DNA of 16,770 nucleotides, taken from NCBI GenBank assembly GCA_946478915.1, contig CAMLER010000025.1:1-16770 (forward strand). The letters run 5' to 3'. Under the pieces are notes generated by a model. That model did no database searches and was not told the origin of the DNA. It saw only the letters and a program-made list of their open reading frames with translations. Source of the stretch: an uncultured Chryseolinea sp. Its GTDB lineage: Bacteria > Bacteroidota > Bacteroidia > Cytophagales > Cyclobacteriaceae. Shown piece by piece: positions 1-7,496 of this stretch. A program made the position numbers and the translations under genes. Position 1 is the first letter of the stretch. Every line of letters begins with the position of its first letter.

Positions 1-1043
1 GGGAGATCTTCGTGCTATTTCGTTTCATTGGTGGTATTGGCGTCGGAGCATCATCGGTAGTTGGTCCCATGTACATATCAGAGATTGCGCCGGCGCACAG
101 CCGCGGGCGCCTCGTGGCGTTGTTTCAGTTCAATGTAGTAAGCGGAATTTTAATTGCCTTTGTTTCCAATTTCCTGTTGTTTGGGGTAGCCGACGAAGCC
201 TGGAGGTGGATGCTCGGCGTACAGGCATTGCCGTCATTGCTCTTCTTTATCATGGTCTTTAAAGTTCCTGAAAGTCCCCGGTGGCTTGTGAAGAATAACA
301 ATCCGGATGAAGCAAAAAGAATTTTCGACGACGTGGGTGAAGCAAATTCTGGAATCGCCATAAAGACAATTCAGGAATCACTGCACATGGAAAAAGGCAT
401 GAGAAAAGAAAGCGTGTTCAATGGAAAATATAATAAGCCGATAATTTATGTTGTTGCGTTGGCGATGTTCAACCAACTGTCAGGTATCAATGCCATAATG
501 TATTATGCACCACGCATCTTTGAAATGACCGGACTGGCAAAGGATACAGCTCTGCTGCAAGCTGTATCCATTGGTGCTACGAATATGATCTTTACGTTAC
601 TTGCTATATCCGTAATCGACAAGTTCGGAAGGAAGACATTGTTGCTGATAGGATCTGCGGGAATGGTACTGTTCCTCGGACTGGTTGCAAGGGCATTTTA
701 CACCCAGGATTTTGGTGGTTATGCTGTCATGTTTTATCTCGTTGGCTTCATTGCATTCTTTGCTTTCTCCCAGGGGGCAGTCATCTGGGTGTTCATGTCA
801 GAAATCTTTCCAAACAGAGTGCGATCACAAGGACAGACGTTGGGAAGCTTTACGCATTGGATAATGGCGGCCATTATTTCCTGGACCTTTCCAGTGCTGG
901 CCGAGTCATCTGATAATGGCGGATTTTATTCCTTTCTTCTTTTTGCAGTCATGATGTTCATCCACGGAATTTTCGTCTGGAGAGTGTTGCCTGAAACGAA
1001 AGGAAAATCGTTGGAGGGGATTCAAAGGGAACTGGGGATTTAG
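1..1043 (+). CDS. Sugar porter family MFS transporter, 3' part (5' end outside window)
   Basis: Inner-membrane secondary transporter of the sugar porter family, probably a proton-coupled hexose or pentose importer. The reading frame is open to the window edge (codons from base 3, no upstream stop), so about 100 N-terminal residues are missing. A GTG at 12 is only an internal codon. Numbered from that GTG, residues 4-33 are the fourth-helix sugar-transport signature (RFIGGIGVG...YISEIAPAHSRGR). PESPRWL (86-92) is the cytoplasmic motif after helix 6, NQLSGIN...YY (154-165) is the helix 7 sugar-binding signature, DKFGRK (203-208) repeats the RxGR-type loop, and PETKG (327-331) is the classic C-terminal motif. 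The substrate cannot be told from the sequence. No partner gene is visible, since the downstream gene is on the other strand. Confidence 0.93.
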   Translation, partial: EIFVLFRFIGGIGVGASSVVGPMYISEIAPAHSRGRLVALFQFNVVSGILIAFVSNFLLFGVADEAWRWMLGVQALPSLLFFIMVFKVPESPRWLVKNNNPDEAKRIFDDVGEANSGIAIKTIQESLHMEKGMRKESVFNGKYNKPIIYVVALAMFNQLSGINAIMYYAPRIFEMTGLAKDTALLQAVSIGATNMIFTLLAISVIDKFGRKTLLLIGSAGMVLFLGLVARAFYTQDFGGYAVMFYLVGFIAFFAFSQGAVIWVFMSEIFPNRVRSQGQTLGSFTHWIMAAIISWTFPVLAESSDNGGFYSFLLFAVMMFIHGIFVWRVLPETKGKSLEGIQRELGI

Positions 1044-1092
1044 TTCTTAGTTCAAGGGTTCAAAGTTCAAGGTTCAAAGTTCAAAGTTCAAA
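1043..1092. repeat. Tandem heptamer array GTTCAAA (seven imperfect copies)
   Basis: Units are GTTCTTA (1043-1049), GTTCAAG (1050-1056), an extra G, then GTTCAAA, GTTCAAG and three perfect GTTCAAA, ending 1092 and followed by GTTT. The array begins on the last base of the transporter stop codon. The 7-base period is not a multiple of three and the array lies in non-coding DNA. Its function is unknown. Confidence 0.85.
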
Positions 1093-1162
1093 GTTTGTCC
1101 ACTACCCTACTCATGAAAGAATTTCAAAGTGCTAATTATGGCTGGCGCACACTACACGATTA

Positions 1163-1200
1163 ACGGATAACGGCACCCGATAACTATCGGGACGGATAAC
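1163..1200. repeat. REP-like palindrome flanked by 9-base direct repeats
   Basis: A perfect 16-base palindrome CCCGATAACTATCGGG (1176-1191; 7-base arms, 2-base centre) is flanked by ACGGATAAC at 1163-1171 and 1192-1200. It lies between the convergent ends of the sugar porter and the small secreted protein gene. There is no T-run after it, so it is not a classic terminator. It resembles short dispersed palindromes of Bacteroidota genomes. That resemblance is from memory and not tested here. Confidence 0.6.
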
Positions 1201-1202
1201 AA

Positions 1203-1484
1203 TCACTCCTTCTTCTCCGGGCAGTCGATCTTCCAATCGCGCGCGAGAGCTGCACTCCCCTCTTTTACTTTCTTTATCAGCTCATCTTTCTTCTTGCTGA
1301 ATTTGCAGCCCATGTCGACATGACGGAATTTAGCACCATCAACAATGAAATTGAAATGACAGGTATTGGTTGCCTTGTGTGTTTTCAGACAAACGAACTC
1401 GATGTTCTCTCCCTGGTAACCAGACGATGCACCGGACGAAAACAAAGTCATAAGGATCAGACTCAAAACAGCAGTATAATTCAT
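1203..1484 (-). CDS. Small secreted Cys-containing protein, function unknown
   Basis: This 93-residue protein is not recognised as a named family. I chose the ATG at 1484 over the longer frame start at 1529 because it begins directly with a signal peptide: a short polar start, hydrophobic residues 5-15, then small residues around 16-22 suitable for cleavage. The mature part is about 70 residues with four cysteines (32, 42, 60, 88), which could form two disulfides in the periplasm. A Lys-rich stretch lies at 64-75 and the C-terminus is charged. It lies downstream of the ahcY terminator on the same strand with an 80-base gap. No clear promoter was found, although TAACTTTA about 20 bases before the start is one mismatch from the -7 consensus. 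The antisense frame at 1320-1556 has no signal or family features and is taken as a shadow. Confidence 0.6.
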   Translation of the reverse strand: MNYTAVLSLILMTLFSSGASSGYQGENIEFVCLKTHKATNTCHFNFIVDGAKFRHVDMGCKFSKKKDELIKKVKEGSAALARDWKIDCPEKKE

Positions 1485-1563
1485 GTCACAAGTTTGAATA
1501 AAGTTAACAAGATGGTCCGATTCATCCATCGGGTTGTAAGATTAATTGCCGCTTAGGCGCAAC

Positions 1564-1592
1564 AAAAAAACCCTGGCAAAAACCAGGGTTTT
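1564..1592 (-). terminator. Rho-independent terminator of ahcY
   Basis: Perfect 10-base stem AAAACCCTGG (1567-1576) / CCAGGGTTTT (1583-1592) with a 6-base loop. On the minus strand the stem runs into seven T (1570-1564). It lies 22 bases after the ahcY stop. The T on the plus side also allows partial function in the other direction. Confidence 0.88.
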
Positions 1593-1614
1593 ATCATTAA
1601 TGAATGACAAAAAA

Positions 1615-2922
1615 TCAATACCTGTAGTAATCTGGCTTGAAAGGACCTTTAGGCTCAACCCCTATGTATTTTGCCTGCTCAGAAGTTAGAACGTCCAATT
1701 CCACACCGATCTTTTTCAAGTGAAGGCTAGCAACTTTTTCATCCAGATGTTTGGGCAGCATGTATACTTTATTCTCGTATTTACCTGCATTAGTCCAAAG
1801 TTCAAGTTGTGCCAATGTCTGATTTGTAAATGAATTAGACATTACAAATGAAGGATGGCCCATAGCGCAACCCAGGTTAACCAAACGACCTTCTGCAAGA
1901 AGAATAACTTGTCGCCCGTTCTTTAGTGTATAGATATCAACCTGTGGTTTGATCGTATCTTTCTCTCCGTTCTTATTAAGCCACGCTACATCAATTTCAT
2001 TATCGAAGTGTCCGATATTGCAGACGATGGCTTTATCTTTCATGCTTAGGAAATGTCTGTCTGCGACAATACCAAAGTTACCAGTAGCCGTCACGATAAT
2101 ATCTGCATCCTTTACAGCGTCATCCATTTTCTTGACAGCATAACCATCCATTGCAGCCTGAAGCGCGCAAATAGGATCGATCTCCGTAACAATTACACGC
2201 GCACCGGCGCCACGAAGTGATGCTGCAGAACCTTTTCCAACGTCACCATATCCTGCTACAACGGCTACCTTACCCGCAATCATTACGTCTGTCGCGCGTC
2301 GGATTGCATCCACGCATGACTCCTTACAACCGTACTTGTTATCAAACTTCGATTTTGTAACCGAGTCATTGATATTAATCGCCGGAAGGGGCAATTTTCC
2401 ATTGTTCATCCGCTCAATAAGGCGATGTACTCCTGTAGTGGTTTCTTCCGAAATACCTTTAATACCTGCGACCAGTTCCGGAAAACGGTCCAATACCATG
2501 TTCGTAAGATCACCACCATCATCCAAAATCATGTTGAGTGGTTTGCCCCCTTTAAAGGCATGCAGTGTTTGTTCAATACACCAATCAAACTCTTTCTCGT
2601 TCATGCCTTTCCACGCAAATACCGGAATGCCCGCGGCAGCGATCGCGGCTGCAGCATGATCCTGCGTAGAGAAAATATTGCATGAGGACCAACTTACCTC
2701 GGCACCAAGTTCAACCAAAGTTTCAATAAGAACTGCAGTCTGAATAGTCATATGCAAACACCCAGCTATTCTGGCACCCTTCAATGGTTTTTGTTTGCCA
2801 TACTCCTCGCGTGTGGCCATTAGGCCCGGCATTTCTGCTTCGGCCAGTGTTATTTCTTTGCGCCCCCATTCTGCGAGGGACAGATCTTTAACCTTAAAAG
2901 TGAGTTTTTCGTCAACAGTCAT
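1615..2922 (-). CDS. ahcY: S-adenosylhomocysteine hydrolase (adenosylhomocysteinase)
   Basis: Cytosolic NAD-dependent enzyme that splits S-adenosylhomocysteine to adenosine and homocysteine, removing the inhibitory product of methyltransferases and feeding the methionine cycle. The 435 residues are the usual length for bacterial members. Visible motifs are [14 protein letters not shown] (80-93), DDGGD (134-138), [10 protein letters not shown] (159-168), the [11 protein letters not shown] active-site segment with its Lys and Asp residues (185-195), the NAD-binding glycine motif GYGDVGKG (224-231), and the conserved C-terminal KPDYYRY, whose homologues reach into the neighbouring subunit. The start ATG at 2922 fits the family N-terminus. 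It is transcribed alone from its own -7 element, ends in a strong terminator, and is probably constitutive. No relation to the pigment operon beyond general methyl-group recycling can be inferred. Confidence 0.98.
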   Translation of the reverse strand: MTVDEKLTFKVKDLSLAEWGRKEITLAEAEMPGLMATREEYGKQKPLKGARIAGCLHMTIQTAVLIETLVELGAEVSWSSCNIFSTQDHAAAAIAAAGIPVFAWKGMNEKEFDWCIEQTLHAFKGGKPLNMILDDGGDLTNMVLDRFPELVAGIKGISEETTTGVHRLIERMNNGKLPLPAININDSVTKSKFDNKYGCKESCVDAIRRATDVMIAGKVAVVAGYGDVGKGSAASLRGAGARVIVTEIDPICALQAAMDGYAVKKMDDAVKDADIIVTATGNFGIVADRHFLSMKDKAIVCNIGHFDNEIDVAWLNKNGEKDTIKPQVDIYTLKNGRQVILLAEGRLVNLGCAMGHPSFVMSNSFTNQTLAQLELWTNAGKYENKVYMLPKHLDEKVASLHLKKIGVELDVLTSEQAKYIGVEPKGPFKPDYYRY

Positions 2923-2944
2923 TTTAGATGATTTATTTGATTGG

Positions 2945-2952
2945 CAAAAGTA
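2945..2952 (-). promoter_or_regulatory. Bacteroidota-type -7 promoter element for ahcY
   Basis: On the minus strand this reads TACTTTTG, a full match to TAnnTTTG, 22 bases upstream of the ahcY ATG. No convincing TTTG/TTG -33 element is found at 19-21 bases upstream, so the call rests on the -7 match and its position. Confidence 0.55.
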
Positions 2953-3025
2953 AAGGAAAGGTGTGAAAGTGCATAATTGCCGGCAAAAATGAACTTGATT
3001 ACACGCTCGGTTGACTCTGGCGGCG

Positions 3026-4330
3026 CTATTTTTTCTTCCTCTTACCCGATGCCTGGGGTACCTGCATCAGATCGCTTTGGTTGATAATTGCTGTCCAAAC
3101 ACTGGCCTTTCCATCATCGATTCGTGTCCAGATGGGAGCGATTAACCCCTTGTGCGCGGAAATACCAATGTAATCTGTGAAGGCCAATTTTTCTTCGGCA
3201 GTGAATGGGGTTTCGCTTATTCGTGTCGTTTTGAAATTAATACCGCCATCGGTTGAGTATGCGACGCAAACGTCGGTCTTTCCGTCATCATAGGCACTGC
3301 GATCATAAAATACCGTATAAATGTATCCTGTCGCCTGATCGATTGCCATGGAAGGCATATACTGATGTCTCCTGCTCGTATCCGCTGTTACCTTGGCTGG
3401 ACTGGACCAATTATCGCCGAAATTTGTGGATCGCATAAGCCACACGTCCGTGTCATTCTCCCCATTGCGCTGGTCAGCCCAGACCAGATAAAGGCATCCC
3501 TGATACATGCTCTTGCTTTGATCAATCATTAGAATCGGCCGTCCATTTGCGGATTCGTGGCCGGAAATTGACATCTTCCAACCACCTGTTTGTTGCCCTA
3601 CAGTGATGTCGTTAGACAACCAAAGATCGCCGCCACTAAACGAGCGATCAAGGAATAACTTATTTTGGTTTGCCCATGCCACAAACGCTTTTCCGTCTGC
3701 ACCAATAGCCGGTACAGGACCCTTAACTGAACTGTCGTCATCACTGCAATCGCCTGGCAGCTGTGAAATATGAACAGGCTTGCTCCACTTTTTACCATTT
3801 GACGAACTGGTGAGAAAAACGTTTGACTGACATTCTTTCTCTGTGCTTTTATATTTGTCGAACTGAGTCCACGCTACCCAGATATTGCCTTTTGCGTCGA
3901 CGGTGGCGGAAGGATTGTTTTGGATTTTATTTCCATTAAGCGCGAAGGGCGCTCCCTCTTCCCATGTTTTACCCCCGTCTTTTGAAATGTGGCAAAGGAT
4001 CTGTTCCGACATCATGTTATTTTGAGATTCTTCACCCAAAGTACCAGCGAGGTGAAACGAAAAGATGTTGCCCTTTTCATCCGAGACAAGAGCCGGACTC
4101 CCGTTTACACCGAAAGATGACTTAACCTTCATTGACTGCCAGTTGCTGCCTCCGTCAACAGTGTAATAGATATTATCAGGTGCAGTAGCCGCGACGATGT
4201 TTAAAGGATTTTTTTTATTGATGACAATTGCAGGTTGGAGAGATCCAACATCATCCAATTTGATATTCTTGATTTGGGCACACGTTAAAAACGGAAGCAA
4301 AATCAGGGACAACCACGCGACCTTATACAT
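3026..4330 (-). CDS. Exported sialidase-like beta-propeller protein with Asp-box (BNR) repeats
   Basis: Residues 1-19 are a type I signal peptide (hydrophobic 5-16, likely cut after TCAQ); the Cys does not sit in a good lipobox. Asp-box repeats (S/T-x-D-x-G-x-x-W type) are seen at 57-64 (TVDGGSNW), 116-123 (SKDGGKTW) and 359-366 (STDGGINF), with degenerate ones at 176-182 (SSNGKKW) and 301-308 (STNFGDNW). Such spaced repeats mark the blades of a six-bladed propeller as in sialidases, though many non-enzymatic propellers share them. I could not assign the sialidase Arg triad or the Asp/Tyr-Glu catalytic residues, so sialidase activity is not claimed. The protein ends with a basic GKRKKK tail. 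No sialic-acid transport or catabolism genes are nearby. It sits upstream of ahcY on the same strand but has its own -7 element. Confidence 0.8.
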   Translation of the reverse strand: MYKVAWLSLILLPFLTCAQIKNIKLDDVGSLQPAIVINKKNPLNIVAATAPDNIYYTVDGGSNWQSMKVKSSFGVNGSPALVSDEKGNIFSFHLAGTLGEESQNNMMSEQILCHISKDGGKTWEEGAPFALNGNKIQNNPSATVDAKGNIWVAWTQFDKYKSTEKECQSNVFLTSSSNGKKWSKPVHISQLPGDCSDDDSSVKGPVPAIGADGKAFVAWANQNKLFLDRSFSGGDLWLSNDITVGQQTGGWKMSISGHESANGRPILMIDQSKSMYQGCLYLVWADQRNGENDTDVWLMRSTNFGDNWSSPAKVTADTSRRHQYMPSMAIDQATGYIYTVFYDRSAYDDGKTDVCVAYSTDGGINFKTTRISETPFTAEEKLAFTDYIGISAHKGLIAPIWTRIDDGKASVWTAIINQSDLMQVPQASGKRKKK

Positions 4331-4353
4331 CTTGAATTAATAATAGTATTCGA

Positions 4354-4361
4354 CAAATTTA
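4354..4361 (-). promoter_or_regulatory. Putative -7 promoter element for the Asp-box gene
   Basis: Minus strand reads TAAATTTG, a full TAnnTTTG match, 23 bases before the ATG at 4330, nearly the same spacing as at ahcY. A weak TTTTC lies roughly 18-22 bases upstream at the place of a -33 element. Confidence 0.5.
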
Positions 4362-4433
4362 TAAAGTATTCTCGCTTGGAAAAGTGATTATCTACATGAA
4401 GATCGAAATCTGGCTTGCCCTTCATCCAGGTAC

Positions 4434-4481
4434 TATTTTTTGTAAATAAGCATTATTATTTAGGGCATCTTACAAAAAATA
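4434..4481. repeat. Perfect 12-base inverted repeat in a divergent intergenic region
   Basis: Arms TATTTTTTGTAA (4434-4445) and TTACAAAAAATA (4470-4481) are exact reverse complements separated by 24 bases. It lies between two divergent genes (starts 4330 and 4570). Centre-to-centre spacing of the arms is 36 bases, so two copies of a DNA-binding site are possible; a long-looped hairpin is the alternative. Function is inferred only from position. Confidence 0.7.
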
Positions 4482-4569
4482 AATCTTGAATTTTGGTTTC
4501 TTTACATCCGGGATTCACGCCGTGAGCATAGGGCAGGATTCATTAAAATCAAAATAAACTTATCAGACT

Positions 4570-5154
4570 ATGAAACATGTGTTAAGCGCCGTATTAGTGT
4601 GCTTGGGGATTGCTGGGTACGCCCAGAAAATTAAGTTAATGGAGGGAGATCTAAGCCCCCTGAAAGGACAAACTTCGTTGAAGACAGAATTTGAGTATGA
4701 AATGTCTGTTGGAAAATTTGCCAAAGAGGAAGACTACATCGCGAAAAAGAAAACTGAGCTAAATGAAAAGGAACCCGGCCGTGGAGATACTTGGGAGCAA
4801 AGCTGGAAAGCTGATCGCCAGGATCGTTTTGAGCCTCAGTTCCGCGAGTTATTTTCGAAATATTCCGATATCTCCACTGTAGATGAGAATGCACCCTATA
4901 CCCTGATTTTTAAAACGGTTAAGACCGAACCAGGATTCAACGTAGGGGTTGCTAGTAAACCTGCATTCATTGATGGCGAAGCCTGGATAGTGGACTCAAA
5001 AGACCCGTCAAAAGTGGTCGCCAAGATTTCAATCCTGAAAGCCCTTGGCCGCGACGTCATGGGTTTCGATTACGAAACTGGCGCGCGACTACAGGAAGCA
5101 TACGCAAAAGCGGGAAAGGAACTGGGAGCCTTTCTTAAGAAAACCATCAAGTAA
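4570..5154 (+). CDS. Conserved secreted protein of unknown function
   Basis: A 194-residue exported protein. Residues 1-18 form a signal peptide ending in GYAQ, a common Bacteroidota cleavage context, followed by KIKLMEGDLSPLKG. The mature part is rich in charged residues (EYEMSVGKF, EKEPGRGDTWEQSW, DRFEPQF) and then has alternating hydrophobic strands (YTLIFKTV, GFNVGVASKPAFIDGEAWIVD) and a C-terminal helix (ARLQEAYAKAGKELGAFLKK). I recall similar uncharacterised secreted proteins in Bacteroidota but no named domain or function. No membrane segment or lipobox is seen, so a periplasmic location is inferred. It has its own terminator directly after the stop, and no clear -7 element was found upstream. 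Confidence 0.85.
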   Translation: MKHVLSAVLVCLGIAGYAQKIKLMEGDLSPLKGQTSLKTEFEYEMSVGKFAKEEDYIAKKKTELNEKEPGRGDTWEQSWKADRQDRFEPQFRELFSKYSDISTVDENAPYTLIFKTVKTEPGFNVGVASKPAFIDGEAWIVDSKDPSKVVAKISILKALGRDVMGFDYETGARLQEAYAKAGKELGAFLKKTIK

Positions 5155-5178
5155 AAGTATACAGCCACGTTTGAATAT

Positions 5179-5205
5179 AAGTCAGGCAACTGCCTGACTT
5201 TTTTT
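5179..5205 (+). terminator. Rho-independent terminator after the secreted protein gene
   Basis: Perfect 10-base arms AAGTCAGGCA (5179-5188) / TGCCTGACTT (5191-5200) around a 2-base centre (effectively 9 pairs with a 4-base loop). T-run 5199-5205, then GTTTT. It starts 25 bases after the stop codon. Confidence 0.92.
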
Positions 5206-5296
5206 GTTTTAGACACCTCAATTTGTTGACTTTTTCCTCAGACTGAACGTCTCTTTTTGGGCTTTTTGCAAATTGCACAATAACAATAGCGTAGAT

Positions 5297-5325
5297 TCGA
5301 TGTTTTTCGACACTTCGTCGATGTT
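5297..5325. repeat. Short direct and inverted repeats upstream of the lipoprotein gene
   Basis: TCGATGTT occurs at 5297-5304 and again at 5318-5325, 21 bases apart. The interval also contains the inverted repeat TCGAC-ACTTC-GTCGA (5307-5321). The spacing of two helical turns would suit a regulator site about 70-95 bases before the start codon. Evidence is pattern only. Confidence 0.35.
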
Positions 5326-5392
5326 ATCTCGTATTCCGCAACTCTTGCCCTTCCTTTGCTAAGTGTTAACCAAGAACTTAAAACTTACAATT

Positions 5393-6133
5393 ATGATCAG
5401 GAAAATAGTATTTGGATTGGCCATCGCTGGCGCATTCTTAAGTTGTGATACGAAAGAGAAAGAAAGACTTCAAACTCAAGTCGATTCGTTGCGGACTGAA
5501 CTCCATGAGAGTCAACAAACTGCACAGACACTTCAAGAGATTGGAGTTTTGATTGATTCTATCGACGCAAATCGTCAGCTTTTAAGAACTGATGTTGTTG
5601 AAGGTACTTCCTACGCCGACTACAAGAATCGTTTGAAAGACATCAACAATCACATCAAAGATACACAAGCGAAAATTGCATCCCTTGAAAAGTCTGTGAA
5701 GTCTGCTAAGGGTACGTATGCCACAACAATCAAGAGGTTGAAGGCAGACCTTGAAATGAGCACACAACAGATTACGGCTCTTCAGGCTGAAGTCGAAAAA
5801 ATGCGCGGTGAAAATGAGTCGCTGGCTATGACAGTTTCGCAACGTGATTCTGCCATCAACCAGAATCTTGAAACTATCAAAATGAGAGAACAGGATGTTG
5901 CTAACCTTGAATCACGTGTTGAAGACATCAACGCACAATCAAAGGCTAGCCAGGCTGACCTCTATTTTGCTCAGGCACAAGCTTTGGAAACCGCTGCAGA
6001 GCGCACCAAATTTGCCCCTCGCAAGAAAAAAGAAACCAAGCGTGAAGCACTTGAACTGTACAAACTTTCACTTTCGCTTGGAAAGACTGACGCTCAGTCA
6101 AAGATCGACGAGCTTGAAAAAGACCTTAGCTAA
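5393..6133 (+). CDS. Coiled-coil lipoprotein, function unknown
   Basis: A 246-residue predicted lipoprotein. The ATG at 5393 is chosen over an upstream GTG at 5363 because it starts a compact signal (MIRK, hydrophobic 5-16) ending in FLSC with lipidation Cys18. The residues after Cys are acidic and charged (DTKEKE), similar to surface-export signals described for Bacteroidota lipoproteins, so an outer-membrane location is plausible. Residues from about 22 to 190 are heptad-rich coiled coil (for example RLQTQVDSLRTELHE and LKADLEMSTQQITALQAEVEKM). The C-terminal 60 residues (YFAQAQALETAAERTKF, then EALELYKLSLSLGK) look like a TPR-type helix pair. A structural or tethering role in the envelope is possible but unproven. 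It is a single gene between a terminator and its own terminator. Confidence 0.85.
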   Translation: MIRKIVFGLAIAGAFLSCDTKEKERLQTQVDSLRTELHESQQTAQTLQEIGVLIDSIDANRQLLRTDVVEGTSYADYKNRLKDINNHIKDTQAKIASLEKSVKSAKGTYATTIKRLKADLEMSTQQITALQAEVEKMRGENESLAMTVSQRDSAINQNLETIKMREQDVANLESRVEDINAQSKASQADLYFAQAQALETAAERTKFAPRKKKETKREALELYKLSLSLGKTDAQSKIDELEKDLS

Positions 6134-6157
6134 GAATATTTAACCTGTAGATTAGAG

Positions 6158-6185
6158 GGATGGCCAATTGGTCATCCTTTTTTTT
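6158..6185 (+). terminator. Rho-independent terminator after the lipoprotein gene
   Basis: Arms GGATGGCCAA (6158-6167) / TTGGTCATCC (6168-6177), with one G-U pair and effectively a 4-base AATT loop, followed by eight T (6178-6185). It lies in the 58-base gap between the lipoprotein and the convergent end of the pigment operon. Read from the operon side there is no T-run, so it probably serves the plus strand only. Confidence 0.88.
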
Positions 6186-6191
6186 GCTTGG

Positions 6192-7496
6192 TTAGTTCTT
6201 AATTCTGTTATCGAGGAATTTGGAGACCTTTCTGCTTTTTCCCGGATGCTGTAAACTCTCGATTTCGGCCTGAGTAACGAATGAAAATGCTGGCACAACC
6301 CTGAGCCTGGACTGGAAAGCGTTTGCTAACTTCTCGGTTGTTCCCGACTCATTATTATTTCGAGTGCAGATATGTATTCTAAGTTCGTCGACTCCCAGGG
6401 CGCTGGTATAAGCTTCTACAACATAATCAGAGATGTCGTCGAACTGATTTACAATGTCAAAAATTCCCGGTGGGTAGATCGTCGTGCCTTTGAGTTTGAT
6501 CATTTGCCTATGCCTTCCCAGGACCGGACCGAGACGTAGCGTGTTTCTTCCACATTCGCAAGGTTTATCATACGCCCTTACTATATCACCGGTCTTATAT
6601 CTTACCAGCGGCATTCCCTCTACCCCAAGCGTTGTAATGGTTACCTCCCCTGGCTGACCTATCTGTACTTCGTTGTTATTTTCATCAAGCAACTCAATGA
6701 TGATCAACTCCGGATGATGATGCCCGCCAATGCCATGAACGCATTCGGTAAAGGCTGTCTGCATTTCCGTTGAGGCATAGGTGCTGTATAGTTCAATATC
6801 CCAGACAGAGGAAATGGCTTTGCCAAGCGCGTTAAGATTCAAATGTTCGTCTCGCAAGCTTTCCCCGATCAGAACAGCCTTTTTTACTGAACTCTTGTTC
6901 AGATCTATTTTCTGCTGATGTGCGTACTCAATCAATTTGACAACAAAGGAAGGAACGGCGACCAGGACTGTAGGCTTCAATCGCTCAATAGTCTCCCATT
7001 GTAAAACCGGAAGGCCAGGGCCAACTCTTATTAATCCTGCACCCAATTTTCGGATACCCTGATAATAAGCAATGCCAGCCATAAATTGTCGGTCGAGCGT
7101 AAGCATGAGCTGGTATAAATCACCAGGCTTACCGTTAGCACAGGCAAACGATATGCATTCATTATAGGCCAGTCGTTGAAGGTCACTTTCAGTCAACGCG
7201 ATAACCACCGGTTTACCAAGCGTTCCAGATGTACTCGTATACTCAACAATACTGGATCTGGGGACACAAAGAAAGTCCCAATTGTGTCGTTGCAGGTCGT
7301 CCTTGGTTGTAACCGGTAACATCCGCAGGTCGTCAAGATCACGAATTTTTTCCGGTACAATATTCAATTCCTCAAACACTCTTTTGTAGTAGAGAGAATT
7401 ATTGAAAACGTACAGCAACGTTTCCCTCAACTTCTTTCGTTGAAACTCCCGAATTGCCTCCCGGGATTGCCGTTCTATTTTCGGTATCTCAATCAT
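6192..7496 (-). CDS. PaaK-like AMP-forming acyl/aryl ligase of the aryl-polyene operon
   Basis: Adenylate-forming enzyme related to phenylacetate-CoA ligase: ATP activates a carboxylic acid, which is then passed to CoA or an acyl carrier protein. Motifs in order are the phosphate-binding loop EYTSTSGTLGKP (85-96), A5 YSTYASTEM (237-245), A7 YKTGD (300-304), A8 LGRHRQMIKLKG (326-337) and a C-terminal Lys region HPGKSRKVSKF (417-427). ECVHGIGGHHH (251-261) with CECGR (313-317) looks like the metal-binding Cys/His set of PaaK relatives. At 434 residues it is full length. It is the last gene of the operon and its ATG overlaps the acpS stop by four bases (ATGA). In aryl-polyene and flexirubin pathways an enzyme of this type loads the aromatic starter (a hydroxybenzoate or hydroxycinnamate) onto the carrier. 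The exact substrate here is inferred from context. Confidence 0.88.
   Translation of the reverse strand: MIEIPKIERQSREAIREFQRKKLRETLLYVFNNSLYYKRVFEELNIVPEKIRDLDDLRMLPVTTKDDLQRHNWDFLCVPRSSIVEYTSTSGTLGKPVVIALTESDLQRLAYNECISFACANGKPGDLYQLMLTLDRQFMAGIAYYQGIRKLGAGLIRVGPGLPVLQWETIERLKPTVLVAVPSFVVKLIEYAHQQKIDLNKSSVKKAVLIGESLRDEHLNLNALGKAISSVWDIELYSTYASTEMQTAFTECVHGIGGHHHPELIIIELLDENNNEVQIGQPGEVTITTLGVEGMPLVRYKTGDIVRAYDKPCECGRNTLRLGPVLGRHRQMIKLKGTTIYPPGIFDIVNQFDDISDYVVEAYTSALGVDELRIHICTRNNNESGTTEKLANAFQSRLRVVPAFSFVTQAEIESLQHPGKSRKVSKFLDNRIKN

Noticed and set aside
1043..1200. CRISPR array or insertion-sequence end
   Set aside because: The repeat units are seven bases without spacers, and no transposase or terminal inverted repeats are present.
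1320..1556. Plus-strand open frame of 78 codons opposite the small secreted protein gene
   Set aside because: It has no signal, domain or start-site support, and the minus-strand frame has a convincing signal peptide.
2336..2685. Two plus-strand frames inside ahcY
   Set aside because: They are antisense to a highly conserved enzyme and encode no recognisable motif.
4515..4525. Palindrome TCACG-C-CGTGA upstream of the secreted protein gene
   Set aside because: Only five pairs with a one-base centre, common by chance.
4631..4894. Minus-strand frame of 87 codons inside the secreted protein gene
   Set aside because: Shadow of the plus-strand gene; no start context or family features.
5363..5392. 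GTG start extending the coiled-coil lipoprotein by ten residues
   Set aside because: It would place hydrophilic residues before the signal peptide; the ATG at 5393 gives a normal lipoprotein signal.
6158..6185. Terminator for the minus-strand pigment operon
   Set aside because: Read on the minus strand the hairpin is preceded by A and followed by CTCTAATC, with no T-run; it fits the plus-strand gene.
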